From: Pelagicoccus mobilis
GTDB taxonomy: Bacteria > Verrucomicrobiota > Verrucomicrobiia > Opitutales > Opitutaceae
Assembly: GCF_016595505.1 (NCBI RefSeq)
Contig: NZ_JAENIL010000016.1
Coordinates: forward strand, 1-64,000
Direction of reading: 5' to 3'
Length of the DNA: 64,000 bases
The notes beneath the pieces are model-generated. The model was not told where the DNA came from. It ran no database searches and saw nothing but the letters and a program-made list of their open reading frames with translations. Positions 54,601 to 63,800 of the stretch are shown in pieces. Every line of letters begins with the position of its first letter. Within the stretch, counting starts at the first letter, position 1. The position numbers were made by a program, and so were the translations under genes.

Positions 54601-55707
54601 AACTCCCGTTTGACTGAACAAGCCAGTCGGCGGGTTATTGATGGACATTTTCGTCCAGTTTGAACCACCGTCCGTTGTCTTGTAGATGCCCCCTACATTG
54701 CCGGGGTTGTTTTGCACATACAAGGCTTGGTCCGTCAGGTAGGACCTCATGTCCGCGTAAGGCATCATGGAGGCGTACATGGTATTCGGAGTGGTTTCGC
54801 TCACCGCTACGCTGAACACGCAATCGTGCGGAAGTTCGTTTCCGGAGGATCCGTGAATCTTGGTCCAGGTCGATCCTCCATTGGTTGTCTTGAACAAGCC
54901 GACATCGGAAGCTGCAAAAACGATATCTTCGTCGGTCGGATGCACTGCGATTGTATTGATACTGGCGTAAGACTGCGATCCTGGAATTGGAAGCGGCGTC
55001 CTCACCTGCCAGGTCAAGCCTGCATCCGTACTCCTGAGAAACTCCGGCTGAGTCGGAGGCCCACCAAACTTGCCCTTAAAGTAGAAGGTCTTGTTACCGC
55101 TCGCAGCGTATACAACGTTGGAGTCGGAAGGGGCAAACTCGATGCTGGTAAAGAGGATTTCATTATCGTTCGAATGATATACTGACTCCAAACTATAGGT
55201 CCCTATCGAATCTATCGAATCGTAACTCGTCCTCAAAATGTGCCCATTCAAAGTACCGACGAGCACGTCCCTCTTATCGCTGGTGCCAGGGATAAATTTG
55301 ACCTCGTATCCATTTTTCCTGGAGTTTTCACCTCCCCAGCCTGTGAGCTGCTCTCCGCCTATCGGCATAAAGCTGTCTCCCTCGTCAGCACTCACCCAAA
55401 CACCTCCCGTATCCAGACCAAGGGCCACTTCATATTCCGTAGCAGAGGCTCCCTCATTAATGTCAATCGCGCCAACGAAACCGTTGCCTCCCATTCCACC
55501 AGCGTTGTACCAACCCGTCTTATCAGTACTTCCACAAAGCGAAGTACCAGCCGTAAAAGTTATAATTATCCCCCCAAAAGCAACGCTTCGAAGCTGGCTT
55601 CCTAGTTGAGCAAAGGCATCCAAATGATTCCTCAAAAAAGTACTACATACTTCAGGAAATCGAAAAGGCCAAACATACAGAGACCACAAAGACTTCATAC
55701 GATTCAT
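51688..55707 (-). CDS. Giant BNR/Asp-box repeat protein 1 (GH74/sortilin-like)
   Basis: A 1339-residue protein with an N-terminal hydrophobic segment (about 43-57, FGGIIITFTAGTSLCG). It contains many Asp-box repeats, S/T-x-D/N-x-G-x-x-W, e.g. LRSTDAGLTWQ, LFKTTNGGSTWTKIH, IYKTTDGGSNWTKM, FWKSVDYGNSWKSM and VLRSTDGGTTWSDF, forming beta-propellers. A beta-sandwich insert (about 640-780, YSQSFNDYSSGQSIPDW) interrupts the propeller series. The C-terminal 180 residues are a concanavalin-like domain (FSDDFETQPDPSPW to FDDFSVKN). Xyloglucanase-type GH74 is the nearest layout, but catalytic Asp cannot be assigned. Paralogue of 56564. A G9 tract precedes the start. Confidence 0.75.
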   Translation of the reverse strand: MNRMKSLWSLYVWPFRFPEVCSTFLRNHLDAFAQLGSQLRSVAFGGIIITFTAGTSLCGSTDKTGWYNAGGMGGNGFVGAIDINEGASATEYEVALGLDTGGVWVSADEGDSFMPIGGEQLTGWGGENSRKNGYEVKFIPGTSDKRDVLVGTLNGHILRTSYDSIDSIGTYSLESVYHSNDNEILFTSIEFAPSDSNVVYAASGNKTFYFKGKFGGPPTQPEFLRSTDAGLTWQVRTPLPIPGSQSYASINTIAVHPTDEDIVFAASDVGLFKTTNGGSTWTKIHGSSGNELPHDCVFSVAVSETTPNTMYASMMPYADMRSYLTDQALYVQNNPGNVGGIYKTTDGGSNWTKMSINNPPTGLFSQTGVFYDVAISQLNANRVYTAYKVGFSSSSSAVYRTTNGGSNWTGLNNYSRNFLDFFIPQSLMVQATTSSNDHLIITGDGAGIFKSVDSGANFIPMVTSSSSYTRFGIHRGWGMEGAQGNDIHVDANDPSIMYHAEADRGFWKSVDYGNSWKSMGDPDNGKQGKGIGIVSDPDNSNIVYAWAGFPSNQFAKFTDRTKPHFFKNDIAGDDRLDEKNDPLMSGVPEANIFDLVLDPTPLSAADALTSRTLYATVGSTPFYNIRVRLDTVNELYYVYVYGKLVSPATGLSFKSPISGGLDKFIYSIGNQAGEFRIDALKINNGGTSVYSQSFNDYSSGQSIPDWTFTETGNGFVDTALFPNKGDRVLKVQSQTAGDTAKAEYSLVSSQSGEEVDITFDVFFNDTTTWKQVNFYSGSTVFAQLAFTNGEARARDSSGWQTLSGVDLETIAEHRGVYKSVNSGASWTTMNSGLPGGMYIRKIRIDPNSSSTLYIADASNSQGGVFKHAGTGTWSRVMSTDKIEALATVDNNGSTVIFAASNDKGGDHGIYKSTDGGSTWMLVHTTDPSEGEPTPNEGYRYFDIYADYGSEQEVLAATTFGVLRSTDGGTTWSDFSKDIPYASTLFIKKFNDSLGERYYTGMNCEGVAVRYKLPFDVTQYRRKSDVDIAYTIRKAVDHLQVYPDAAWSIDDVDNIGYGGDLYLFTSSFEDRNRSDLNLSTIELEQDAIVHALLPAGLEPDWLSEYGFVKRTNVSSTLRHRDGVTTETMDIWTKDYLSGDTLMVLGGLMEGNSTAGVQYLVFIEKAPNQTQFSDDFETQPDPSPWTDTINGFSHIDDSGNTVFQSDNATGTCRSFAGQSSWTDYAVEADVKASSWGTSQTGLLARYSNNSNYYLLYYKPAAGTLAIQRNLGGGKTDLASSSVTMNADTFYSLKFVVSGSSLLGYLNDVLVVSATDSNHASGQVGVNTYKQIASFDDFSVKN

Positions 55708-55712
55708 ATAAT

Positions 55713-55721
55713 GGGGGGGGG
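55713..55721. repeat. Homopolymer G9 tract before the BNR gene 1
   Basis: Nine G on the plus strand (C on the coding strand), 5 bases upstream of the start codon at 55707. The paralogue has only six G at 60583-60588. A tract at this position could change translation or promoter spacing by slippage. Confidence 0.65.
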
Positions 55722-56563
55722 TGTAGATTACATTCTGACGCGACCTTCCGGCATTCAGAATAATTTAAACGAGACTAAAAACGAGTGCTGTGCCTTGATT
55801 GGGGTAGGTCACTTCATTGCTATACGCTTCATTTTAGGATACCATCTAGATAACATAAACAGGTCAACCTCACTGAAGTCGAACCCGTTCGAGGCGACTT
55901 AAAATTGAGAAATGGTGCGAAGCATCTAGATAACCACTCTTATTTTTGCCCTAAGGTTTCATAAATGCTCAGTCGACAGCGAGGTAGTTTCGTAGGAATT
56001 GCTCAACTGCGGAGTTGGCACTGAAGTCATTCTACCTCCCATTGCCATCCCGCAGCCATTCCGCAAGCTCATGACCTTCGACAAGCTGCCGACTCCGCCG
56101 TCCGTGGGCAAGACGCGGCGGAGCATCACGACGATGCCCCCTGCTCTCGCGTGAGCTTGCGAGTCTCGATTTACCGAACAACGTGACAAAGCCATCGCAC
56201 AATCCAGCAGCAAGGATTTTCTCGTTCTGGAAAGGCTTTTGGGTTCGCGTTTACTTTATCTCGGTACGTTTTTACGAAACCTGGGAGTCTACCGACCAAC
56301 CGTAGGATTCGAGATGCTTCCGGTTTAGCGAGTCGAACATCAATATAATAGTTTTCACCCTGGATATCTTGTAACAGCAATATTGAGAAAACGCTCTGAT
56401 CCCGATCTACCCGCTCACGCATAAGACAGACCGGATTCTGAACGACAGAAAAAATCATTAGATGCTTTATATAAATCTGAAACCAGTACTGAAGAGTCGC
56501 GAAGGACCTGATTCGCAGCATCAAGCAACGTCGCTTCTCTTTGGGTATCAGATTTTCTCGACA
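55722..56563. other. Spacer between the duplicated BNR genes
   Basis: Holds the upstream region of gene 1, whose 55785-55950 part aligns with 60645-60815 upstream of gene 2. Then come an unassigned 350 bp (55970-56300) and a sulfatase 5' remnant at 56302. No intact gene is seen. Confidence 0.5.
56302..56358 (-). pseudogene. 5' remnant of a second cytosolic-type sulfatase
   Basis: On the minus strand, the first about 19 codons match the 50065 sulfatase (VKTIILMFDSLNRKHLE with GTG start). The identity continues upstream of the start (GATATCTTGTAACAGCAAT). The rest of the gene is deleted. Confidence 0.75.
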
Positions 56564-59500
56564 TCAGTTCTTCACGCTGAAGTCATCAAACGAAGCGATC
56601 TGCTTGTAGGTATTCACTCCGGCTCGACCGGAGCTGTGGCTTGAGTCAGTGGCGCTGACTACCATTATATCGTTAAGGTAGCCAAGCAAGTTGTTGCCCG
56701 ATACTACAAACTTGAGATTGTAGAAATCGCCCGGGTTAAGCGTCGCTGGCTCACTCGCTAAATTGGTTTTTGTACCGCCCACATTCTTCTGAATGGTCAG
56801 CGTTCCCGCAGAGGGCTTATAAAACAACAAATAATAATTGCTGTTGTCGGAATATCTCGCAATGAGGCCCGCTTGCGAGCCGCCCCAGCTGCTTGCCTTC
56901 ATCTTTGCTTCAACTGCATAGTCCGTCCAAGAGCTCTGTCCGGCGTAACTTCTGCAGGTGCCCGTTGCGTTGTCGCTCTGGAACACGGTGTTGCCGCTAT
57001 CGTTGATGTGGCTAAACCCATTTATGGTATCGGTCCAAGGAGAAGGGTTTGGCTGCGTTTCGAAGTCATCCGCAAACAGGGTATTGTTGGATGCCTTTTC
57101 GATGAAGACGATGTACTGCATGCCCGAGGTAGGGTTGCCTTCCTTTAGGCCTCCCAAGACCATCAGAACATCCTCAGACAAGTAGTCCTTTGTCCAGATA
57201 TCCATGATTTCCGTGGTGACGTCATCCCTATTGCGGAGGCTTGAGGACACGCCGCTTCTCTTCACGAATCCGTATTCGGACAGCCAATCAGGCTTCAATC
57301 CTGTGGGGAGCAAAGCATGCACGATGGCGTCCTGCTCGAGTTCTATGGTGCTCAAGGTAAGATCGGAACGATTTCTGTCTTCGAAAGAACTTGTGAAGAG
57401 ATATAAATCCCCTCCGTAGCCAATATTGTCTACGTCGTCTATAGACCACGCCGCGTCTGGATACACTTGTATATGATCTACTGCTTTTCGGACCGTGTAG
57501 GCTATATCTTCACTGCCCTTCCTTCTGTATTGAGTTACGTCAAACGGAAGCTTGTAGCGCACCGCGACGCCTTCGCAATTTAATCCGGCGTAGTAACGCT
57601 CCCCGAGTGAGTCGTTGAATTTCTTTATGAAAAGCGTCGAAGCATAAGGGATATCTTTATTGAAGTCGTTCCAAGTGGTTCCGCCATCGGTAGATCTCAA
57701 AACGCCAAAGGTGGTTGCGGCCAATACTTCCTGCTCGCTACCACTGTAGTCAGCGTATAAATCGAAGTATCGGTAGCCGTCATTAGGCACGGGTTCACCA
57801 TCTGATGCGTCGGTCGTGTGAACGCACGTCCACGTTGAGCCGCCGTTCGTACTCCTGTATATTCCATGGTCGCCTGATTTGTCGTTGGACGCGGCAAAGA
57901 CCACCGTAGAACCGCTGTTATCGACCGTGGCTAGAGCCTCTATTTTGTCGATGCTCATTACCCTAGACCACGAGCCGGTCCCAGTATGCTTGAATACGCC
58001 TCCTTGGGAATTGCTTGCATCTGCAATGTAGAGTGTGGACAGATTGTTGGGGTCTATACGAATCTTGCGAATGTACATTCCACCCGGCAAACCGGAGTTC
58101 ATGGTCGTCCAGGATGCGCCTGAATTGACGCTCTTGTAGACCCCTCGGTGCTCCGTGATGGACTCTATATCCACTCCACTAAGTGTCTGCCAGGCAACCG
58201 AGTCTCTCGCTCGAAGTTCTCCATTAGTGAAGGCCAGCTTAGCGAATACCGTCGATCCACTGCGCAAGCTTACTTCCTTCCAATTTGTCGTGTCATTGAA
58301 AAACACGTCGAAGAAAACATCAATCTCCTCCCCTGTCTGGGCCGAACTCAATGCGCATTCCGCTTCGGCGGTGTCACCATCAACCTGACTCTCGATCTTG
58401 AGGACGCGATCGCTCTTGTTCGGAAAAATCGTTGTATCCACGACTCCGTTACCTTTTGTAGTGAAGGTCCAATCCGGCACGCTCTGTCCCGAGCTGTAGT
58501 CATTAAAACCTTCGGAATAGACTTCTGTGTCTGCATTGACGACTTTGACCGAATCGATGCGGAATTCCCCTGCCTTCTGACCCATTTCGAATATCATCTT
58601 GTCCAAACCTCCAGAGATAGAGTTTCTAAAACTCAACCCACTCGCCGGACTGACAAGCGTGCCGTAGACGTATACATAATAGAGCTCGTTGACAGTATCT
58701 ACGCGCACACGAACTTTATAAAAAGGCGTGCTGCCCACCGCAGCGTAAAGCGTCCGGCTCGTCAACGCGTTGGCAGCGCTCAGCGGCGTGGGATCCAACA
58801 TCAAATCAAAAATGTTCGCTTCCGGGACGCCATTTAACAAGGGGTCGTTGTTTTCATCGAGGCGATCATCACCAGCAGTGTCATTCTTGAAAAAATGCGG
58901 TTTTGTCCGATCCGTGAACTTTTGGAACTGGTTATGAGGGAAAGCAGACCAAGCGTAAACGATATCGGAATTGTCGGGATCCGAAATGATGCCAATACCC
59001 TTACCTTGCTTGCTGTTGTTTGGATCGCCCATCATCAGCCAACTATTTCCATAATCTTCGCTTTTCCAGAAGCCGCGGTCGGCTTCAGCGTAATACATGA
59101 CGCTCGGATCATTCGCATCAACGTGCATATCGTTGCCCTGAGGCGCTTCCATACCCCAACCTCGGTGAATCCCAAAGCGCTCGTAGGACGTTGATGAGGT
59201 AACCATGGGGAGGAAACTCGCCCCCGAATCGGTGCTCTTGTAAATGCCTGCTCCGGCTCCCGTCACTACCAAATGATCGCTAGAAGTGGAAATAGCTTGT
59301 ACTGCAAGGCTTTGCGGAATGAAGAAATCTAGAAAGTTCCCGCTATAGCTGTTCAAGCCTGTCCAATTCGTACCGCCATTTGTGGTGCGAAACACACGGC
59401 TGTCACTACTGCTGGTCCCGACCCTGTAGGCGGCGTAGACCCGATTCGCGTTCAGCTGGCTGACTGCGACGTCATAGAACATTCCCGTTTCGCCGAACAA

Positions 59501-60577
59501 GCCATCCGGCGGATTGTTGATGGACATTTTTGTCCAGTTGGTGCCACCGTCAGTTGTTTTATATATCCCCCCTACATTGCCGGGATTCTGGAACACATAC
59601 AAAGCCTGATCCACGAGGTACGTCCTCATGTCTGCATAGGGCATCATCGATGCGTACATGGTATTGGGAGAGGTCTCACTCACCGCTACACCAAAAACGC
59701 AATCGTGCGGAAGCACATTTCCAGAGGATCCGTGAATCTTAGTCCAAGTCGAGCCGCCGTTGGTTGTTTTGAATAGGCCCACATCAGACGCAGCAAATAC
59801 GATATCTTCGTCAGTCGGATGCACCGCGATTGTATTGATGCTGGCAAAAGACTGGGATCCTGGAATCGGGAGCGGCGTCCTCACTTGCCAGGTCAAACCG
59901 GCATCCGTACTCCTGAGAAACTCTGGCTGGGTCGGAGGCCCACCAAATTTGCCTTTGAAGTAGAATGTCTTGTTGCCGCTCGCGGCATAGACAACATTGG
60001 AATTGGAAGGAGCGAACTCGATACTGGTAAAGAGAATCTCGTTATCATTGGAATGATATACCGATTGCAAACTGTAGATCCCTGACGGATCGTAACTCGT
60101 CCTGAAAATGTTCCCATCCAAAGTACCGACGAGCACGTCCCTCTTATCGCTGGTGCCAGGGATAAACTTAACCTCGTAACCGTTTTTTCGAGAATTGTCA
60201 CCCCCCCAGCCCGTGAGCTGCTCTCCGCCTATCGGCATAAAGCTGTCTCCCTCGTCAGCGCTCACCCAAACACCTCCCGTGTCGAGCCCAAGCGCTACAT
60301 CATATTCCGTAGCAGAGGATCCCTCATTGATGTCAATCGCGCCAACGAAACCGTTGCCTCCCATTCCACCAGCGTTGTACCAACCCGTCTTGTCAGTACT
60401 TCCACTAAGCGAAGTACCAGCCGCAAAAGTTATGATTATCCCCCTAAGAGCAGCGCTTCGACGCTGGCTTCCTAGTTGAGCAACGGCATCCCAATAATTC
60501 CTCAAAAGAGAACTACATACTTCAGGGAATCGAAAAGGCAAAACATACAGAGACCACAAAGACTTCATACGATTCAT
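56564..60577 (-). CDS. Giant BNR/Asp-box repeat protein 2 (GH74/sortilin-like)
   Basis: A 1337-residue paralogue of the protein at 51688; start ATG 60577 is chosen because it aligns with the paralogue (MNRMKSLWSLYV), although the frame extends to 60610. Same layout: export segment, Asp-box propeller repeats, internal beta-sandwich (about 640-780, YSEGFNDYSSGQSVPDW) and C-terminal concanavalin-like domain (FADDFETQPNPSPW). Long stretches are identical, while the differences cluster in the insert and the C-terminal domain. It is followed by the next TonB receptor across a spacer with a terminator. Likely surface- or periplasm-located polysaccharide-binding or -degrading protein. Confidence 0.75.
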   Translation of the reverse strand: MNRMKSLWSLYVLPFRFPEVCSSLLRNYWDAVAQLGSQRRSAALRGIIITFAAGTSLSGSTDKTGWYNAGGMGGNGFVGAIDINEGSSATEYDVALGLDTGGVWVSADEGDSFMPIGGEQLTGWGGDNSRKNGYEVKFIPGTSDKRDVLVGTLDGNIFRTSYDPSGIYSLQSVYHSNDNEILFTSIEFAPSNSNVVYAASGNKTFYFKGKFGGPPTQPEFLRSTDAGLTWQVRTPLPIPGSQSFASINTIAVHPTDEDIVFAASDVGLFKTTNGGSTWTKIHGSSGNVLPHDCVFGVAVSETSPNTMYASMMPYADMRTYLVDQALYVFQNPGNVGGIYKTTDGGTNWTKMSINNPPDGLFGETGMFYDVAVSQLNANRVYAAYRVGTSSSDSRVFRTTNGGTNWTGLNSYSGNFLDFFIPQSLAVQAISTSSDHLVVTGAGAGIYKSTDSGASFLPMVTSSTSYERFGIHRGWGMEAPQGNDMHVDANDPSVMYYAEADRGFWKSEDYGNSWLMMGDPNNSKQGKGIGIISDPDNSDIVYAWSAFPHNQFQKFTDRTKPHFFKNDTAGDDRLDENNDPLLNGVPEANIFDLMLDPTPLSAANALTSRTLYAAVGSTPFYKVRVRVDTVNELYYVYVYGTLVSPASGLSFRNSISGGLDKMIFEMGQKAGEFRIDSVKVVNADTEVYSEGFNDYSSGQSVPDWTFTTKGNGVVDTTIFPNKSDRVLKIESQVDGDTAEAECALSSAQTGEEIDVFFDVFFNDTTNWKEVSLRSGSTVFAKLAFTNGELRARDSVAWQTLSGVDIESITEHRGVYKSVNSGASWTTMNSGLPGGMYIRKIRIDPNNLSTLYIADASNSQGGVFKHTGTGSWSRVMSIDKIEALATVDNSGSTVVFAASNDKSGDHGIYRSTNGGSTWTCVHTTDASDGEPVPNDGYRYFDLYADYSGSEQEVLAATTFGVLRSTDGGTTWNDFNKDIPYASTLFIKKFNDSLGERYYAGLNCEGVAVRYKLPFDVTQYRRKGSEDIAYTVRKAVDHIQVYPDAAWSIDDVDNIGYGGDLYLFTSSFEDRNRSDLTLSTIELEQDAIVHALLPTGLKPDWLSEYGFVKRSGVSSSLRNRDDVTTEIMDIWTKDYLSEDVLMVLGGLKEGNPTSGMQYIVFIEKASNNTLFADDFETQPNPSPWTDTINGFSHINDSGNTVFQSDNATGTCRSYAGQSSWTDYAVEAKMKASSWGGSQAGLIARYSDNSNYYLLFYKPSAGTLTIQKNVGGTKTNLASEPATLNPGDFYNLKFVVSGNNLLGYLNDIMVVSATDSSHSSGRAGVNTYKQIASFDDFSVKN

Positions 60578-60822
60578 ATAACGGGGGGTATAGGTTAAAT
60601 TCTGACGCAATTTTCCGACATTCAGAATACATTAAACGAAAATAAAAACGTGAGCTGTGCCTTGATTGGGGTAGGACACCAAATTGCTATACGCTTCATT
60701 GTAGAATGTCGTCTAAAATTCATAAATAGGTCAACCTCGCTGAAGTCGAACCCGTTCGAGACGATTAAAAATCGAGAAACAGTGCGAAGCATCTAGAAAG
60801 CCACTCTTCTTTTTACACTAAA

Positions 60823-60847
60823 GAGGCCGGACTCTAGGTCCGGCCTC
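60823..60847 (-). terminator. Strong hairpin after TonB receptor 2
   Basis: GAGGCCGGAC and GTCCGGCCTC form a perfect 10-bp stem around TCTAG. On the minus strand only TTTAGTG follows, so it is a weak terminator by T-run but strong by stem. It ends the 60892 gene or acts as a processing signal. Confidence 0.65.
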
Positions 60848-60891
60848 AGGTTTAATTTATTTGCTACCGCTATATAACAAAAATAAAAACG

Positions 60892-63800
60892 CTAGAACTT
60901 GAAGGTATTCGTCAAATACCAGCTCTGGAGCGCTGGAAGACGAAGCTGCGCTACATTTCCAAACGCATCGATCGTCACAGGCACTGGAGCATCGTCAGCA
61001 AGGACATTACGAATGTTCAGCTGAACTTTCCAATCTACCTTCCCATCGAAAACTTTACGTTTGTAGCCGACCCAAGCATCAAAGTTCTCTTCTTTCGGAC
61101 CGTAATACGAATTCGATACATCTACGATTCTCTGACCGTCCTCATTGAATGCCCAAGGGTTGCCAATAGCTGCTTCATCTTGCCAGCGAACAGCTCCACC
61201 AACATTGAATCCCTTGAGAGCAGAGTCCTTTTTGAAGGTATAGTTCGTTACTAGATTGAAACGCCACTCACGCTGCTCGGTAACAACGCCACCATCCTGA
61301 TCGACGATCGCCTGGAGCGGAACGCGAAGGTTTCTATCATAATGGCCTCCAATCGTATTATCTGGATAGGCAGCCGCGAAGGCATCGATGTCCAAAAACT
61401 CGCCGGGCTCCCAAGCAAGCTCCTCAAGGACACTGTCGCCCACCAAGAACTGAGGATAGTCGAACACGTTCTGCCAATCCGGCAATCGGAGAGCTACATA
61501 ATCTCGAAGCCCCTTCATGCTCTCGGTACGTACAGTTTCCTGCCTGGAAGCATTGAAGGCAATTCGCCAATTCGGCAACGGATTATACATAAGCTCAATT
61601 TCCATACCCTCAGCATCTGTACTCGTAGTATCTGTAATATTTCCGAGATTATCCCATATATATATCGAACCGCTTTCATCCAAACGAAGATTGATCTCTT
61701 CTGCGACAGCAGCTGGGACAGTACCAAACGAATCAAAGACAGGGTCATTGACATCCAAGTAACCAGCATCAACGCCAATCTGGAATCTTTCACGGAATCG
61801 AGCATCCGTCTGCAAAATCGCCTGCCCTAATAGATTGCCACCAGTGAAAGACTGATCCTTCAAACTTGTCTCAAAGAAGTTCACTTTGAGCGCTAGCTTA
61901 TCCTCAAAGGTATTGATTCTAAAACCAATCTCCTCGGTTGAACCAGTAGGAGGAGCGAGAGGTCTCGCCAAGGCGTCTAGCCTTCCAGTCGCGGCGGGAT
62001 CGAAGTTCTCCGACTCACTCATGAACACACTGAAGTTGGTTCCAAGCGGAAGCTTCCATTTGCTGGGAGACTTTGCGACAATGCTCCAGCTGAAGTAGTC
62101 ATCGGAACCTGCAATCTCATCGTACGTAGCGTCCTGAAGATTTGGCACACCGCTCGTTCCCTCTACGCTACCGTAACGTGCAGTTGTATTCGTCACATCA
62201 TCACTGCGATACCCTAAAGTAGTGATGACATGATTCTCGAGTAGTTTACTCTGAAGAATAAAAGCCGTCGTTTCGATTTCAGTTCCACTGTCGCTTGCGG
62301 ATGCAAGATGAGTCGTGGACGTGTGAGGAATGTCCCTGAAATCCTGACTAGCCTTGTCCCATACGCGCAAGGTGCTTACTTGACCGTCAGCAAAGAAATC
62401 ACGAGCAGAGAAACCGATCGGAGATATGCTAATCTGATCCAAGGAAGTAACAGTCGGACCAAGGTACACTGCCGCACCTACATCACGGTGCGGGTGCCCA
62501 AAGGGCATGTTAGGATTCAGTCCATTGTTTGCATTCCGCTCAATCCCTTCGCCTTCCCATGTTTCATCATAGCCCAAACGTGAAAAGTCCGACTCTGCAC
62601 GACTGGCATAAAACGACAGAGTGTGATTTCCAAGAACGCTGCCGAGCCAATTCTCCATACCAGCATCCCGAACGAAATCGAACCTAGCGAAAGCGTTTAG
62701 TTGCACAGCGTTTCGCTCCCTTTCTTGGTCAATCACACCACTCATGGTCTGAGTCAAGGCAATCGCCGGCCTCAAAGCATTCGCATTTGGAGATCCATCG
62801 AAGTTATCCCTAGTCACGTCCAGCCGAACAACATAATCGCGGGAACCGGTCGGGCCCTTTTGAATCTCCCTCTCTTGATGCTGCCAGTCAAAGGCAACCT
62901 CAGCACCAAATCGTCCGTCTTCCGAGACAAACTCAAAAGCGCCGTTAAACGCCTCAAAATCCTCATTCTGGAATGCAAAATCTCCCGCCAGGAAATTGTT
63001 CTTCCAATCAAAAATCGAATAGTCCGCGAAACTCTGTGGCTGTAGACCAATTCCAGTAGCCATCTCGTAGTCAGTACGAGAAAAACGGTTAGTACGGCCT
63101 TTACGGTCTATTCCTGCTGCGTTGCCATTCTGAATAGCGTTAGGACTCAATGCCCAACGAGTAGAATACTGCCCCGGAGAATCCCCAGCAAGAGACCCAT
63201 CAGCATTCAAATTCAGACCGTACTGAACGAAAATCCGCGGGCCCGCGCCAGCTACTTGAGCAGTCTTTCCTCCAAAATCTATTTCTGGAATTGCATCAAT
63301 ATCAATCCGAGGATCGTCAGGTAAAATATTGATTCCATAGGTTTCGAGTCCTACCTCATTTAGGTAATACGAAATACCGTCAATTGGGCCAAACGGATTG
63401 GCACGATTCGCTCGAATCTCACCCACCTCACCATTAACGCGAAAAGTCAGATTATCAGTAACGTTCCACGTAGTTGTAGCAAAGATACGGCGATCATCTT
63501 CGAATGCTGGATCCTGCCTGTACTTGAAGTTGTCATTTAGCAACGCGACACGAACCGCCAACTTGTTCTCAATGAGCTGCATATTGCCATCAAGCGTAGC
63601 TCGAACACTTCCATTGCCGTCAAACCTCAAGGATATTTCGTTTTTGTCCTCAAAGATAGCTTGCTTGGTACTTGAATTAATAATTCCCGCAGGACTCCCT
63701 TGCCCAAACAAAATGGAGTTGGCACCTCTGACAATTTCTATCCTATCAACATTATATTGATCCACAGGTATATTGCTCTGAAATAAGTTGCGCGTCTGGT

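Noticed and set aside
55970-56300. A gene in the spacer between the two BNR genes
   Set aside because: Only short frames without start signals; inverted repeats are weak and no family is recognised.
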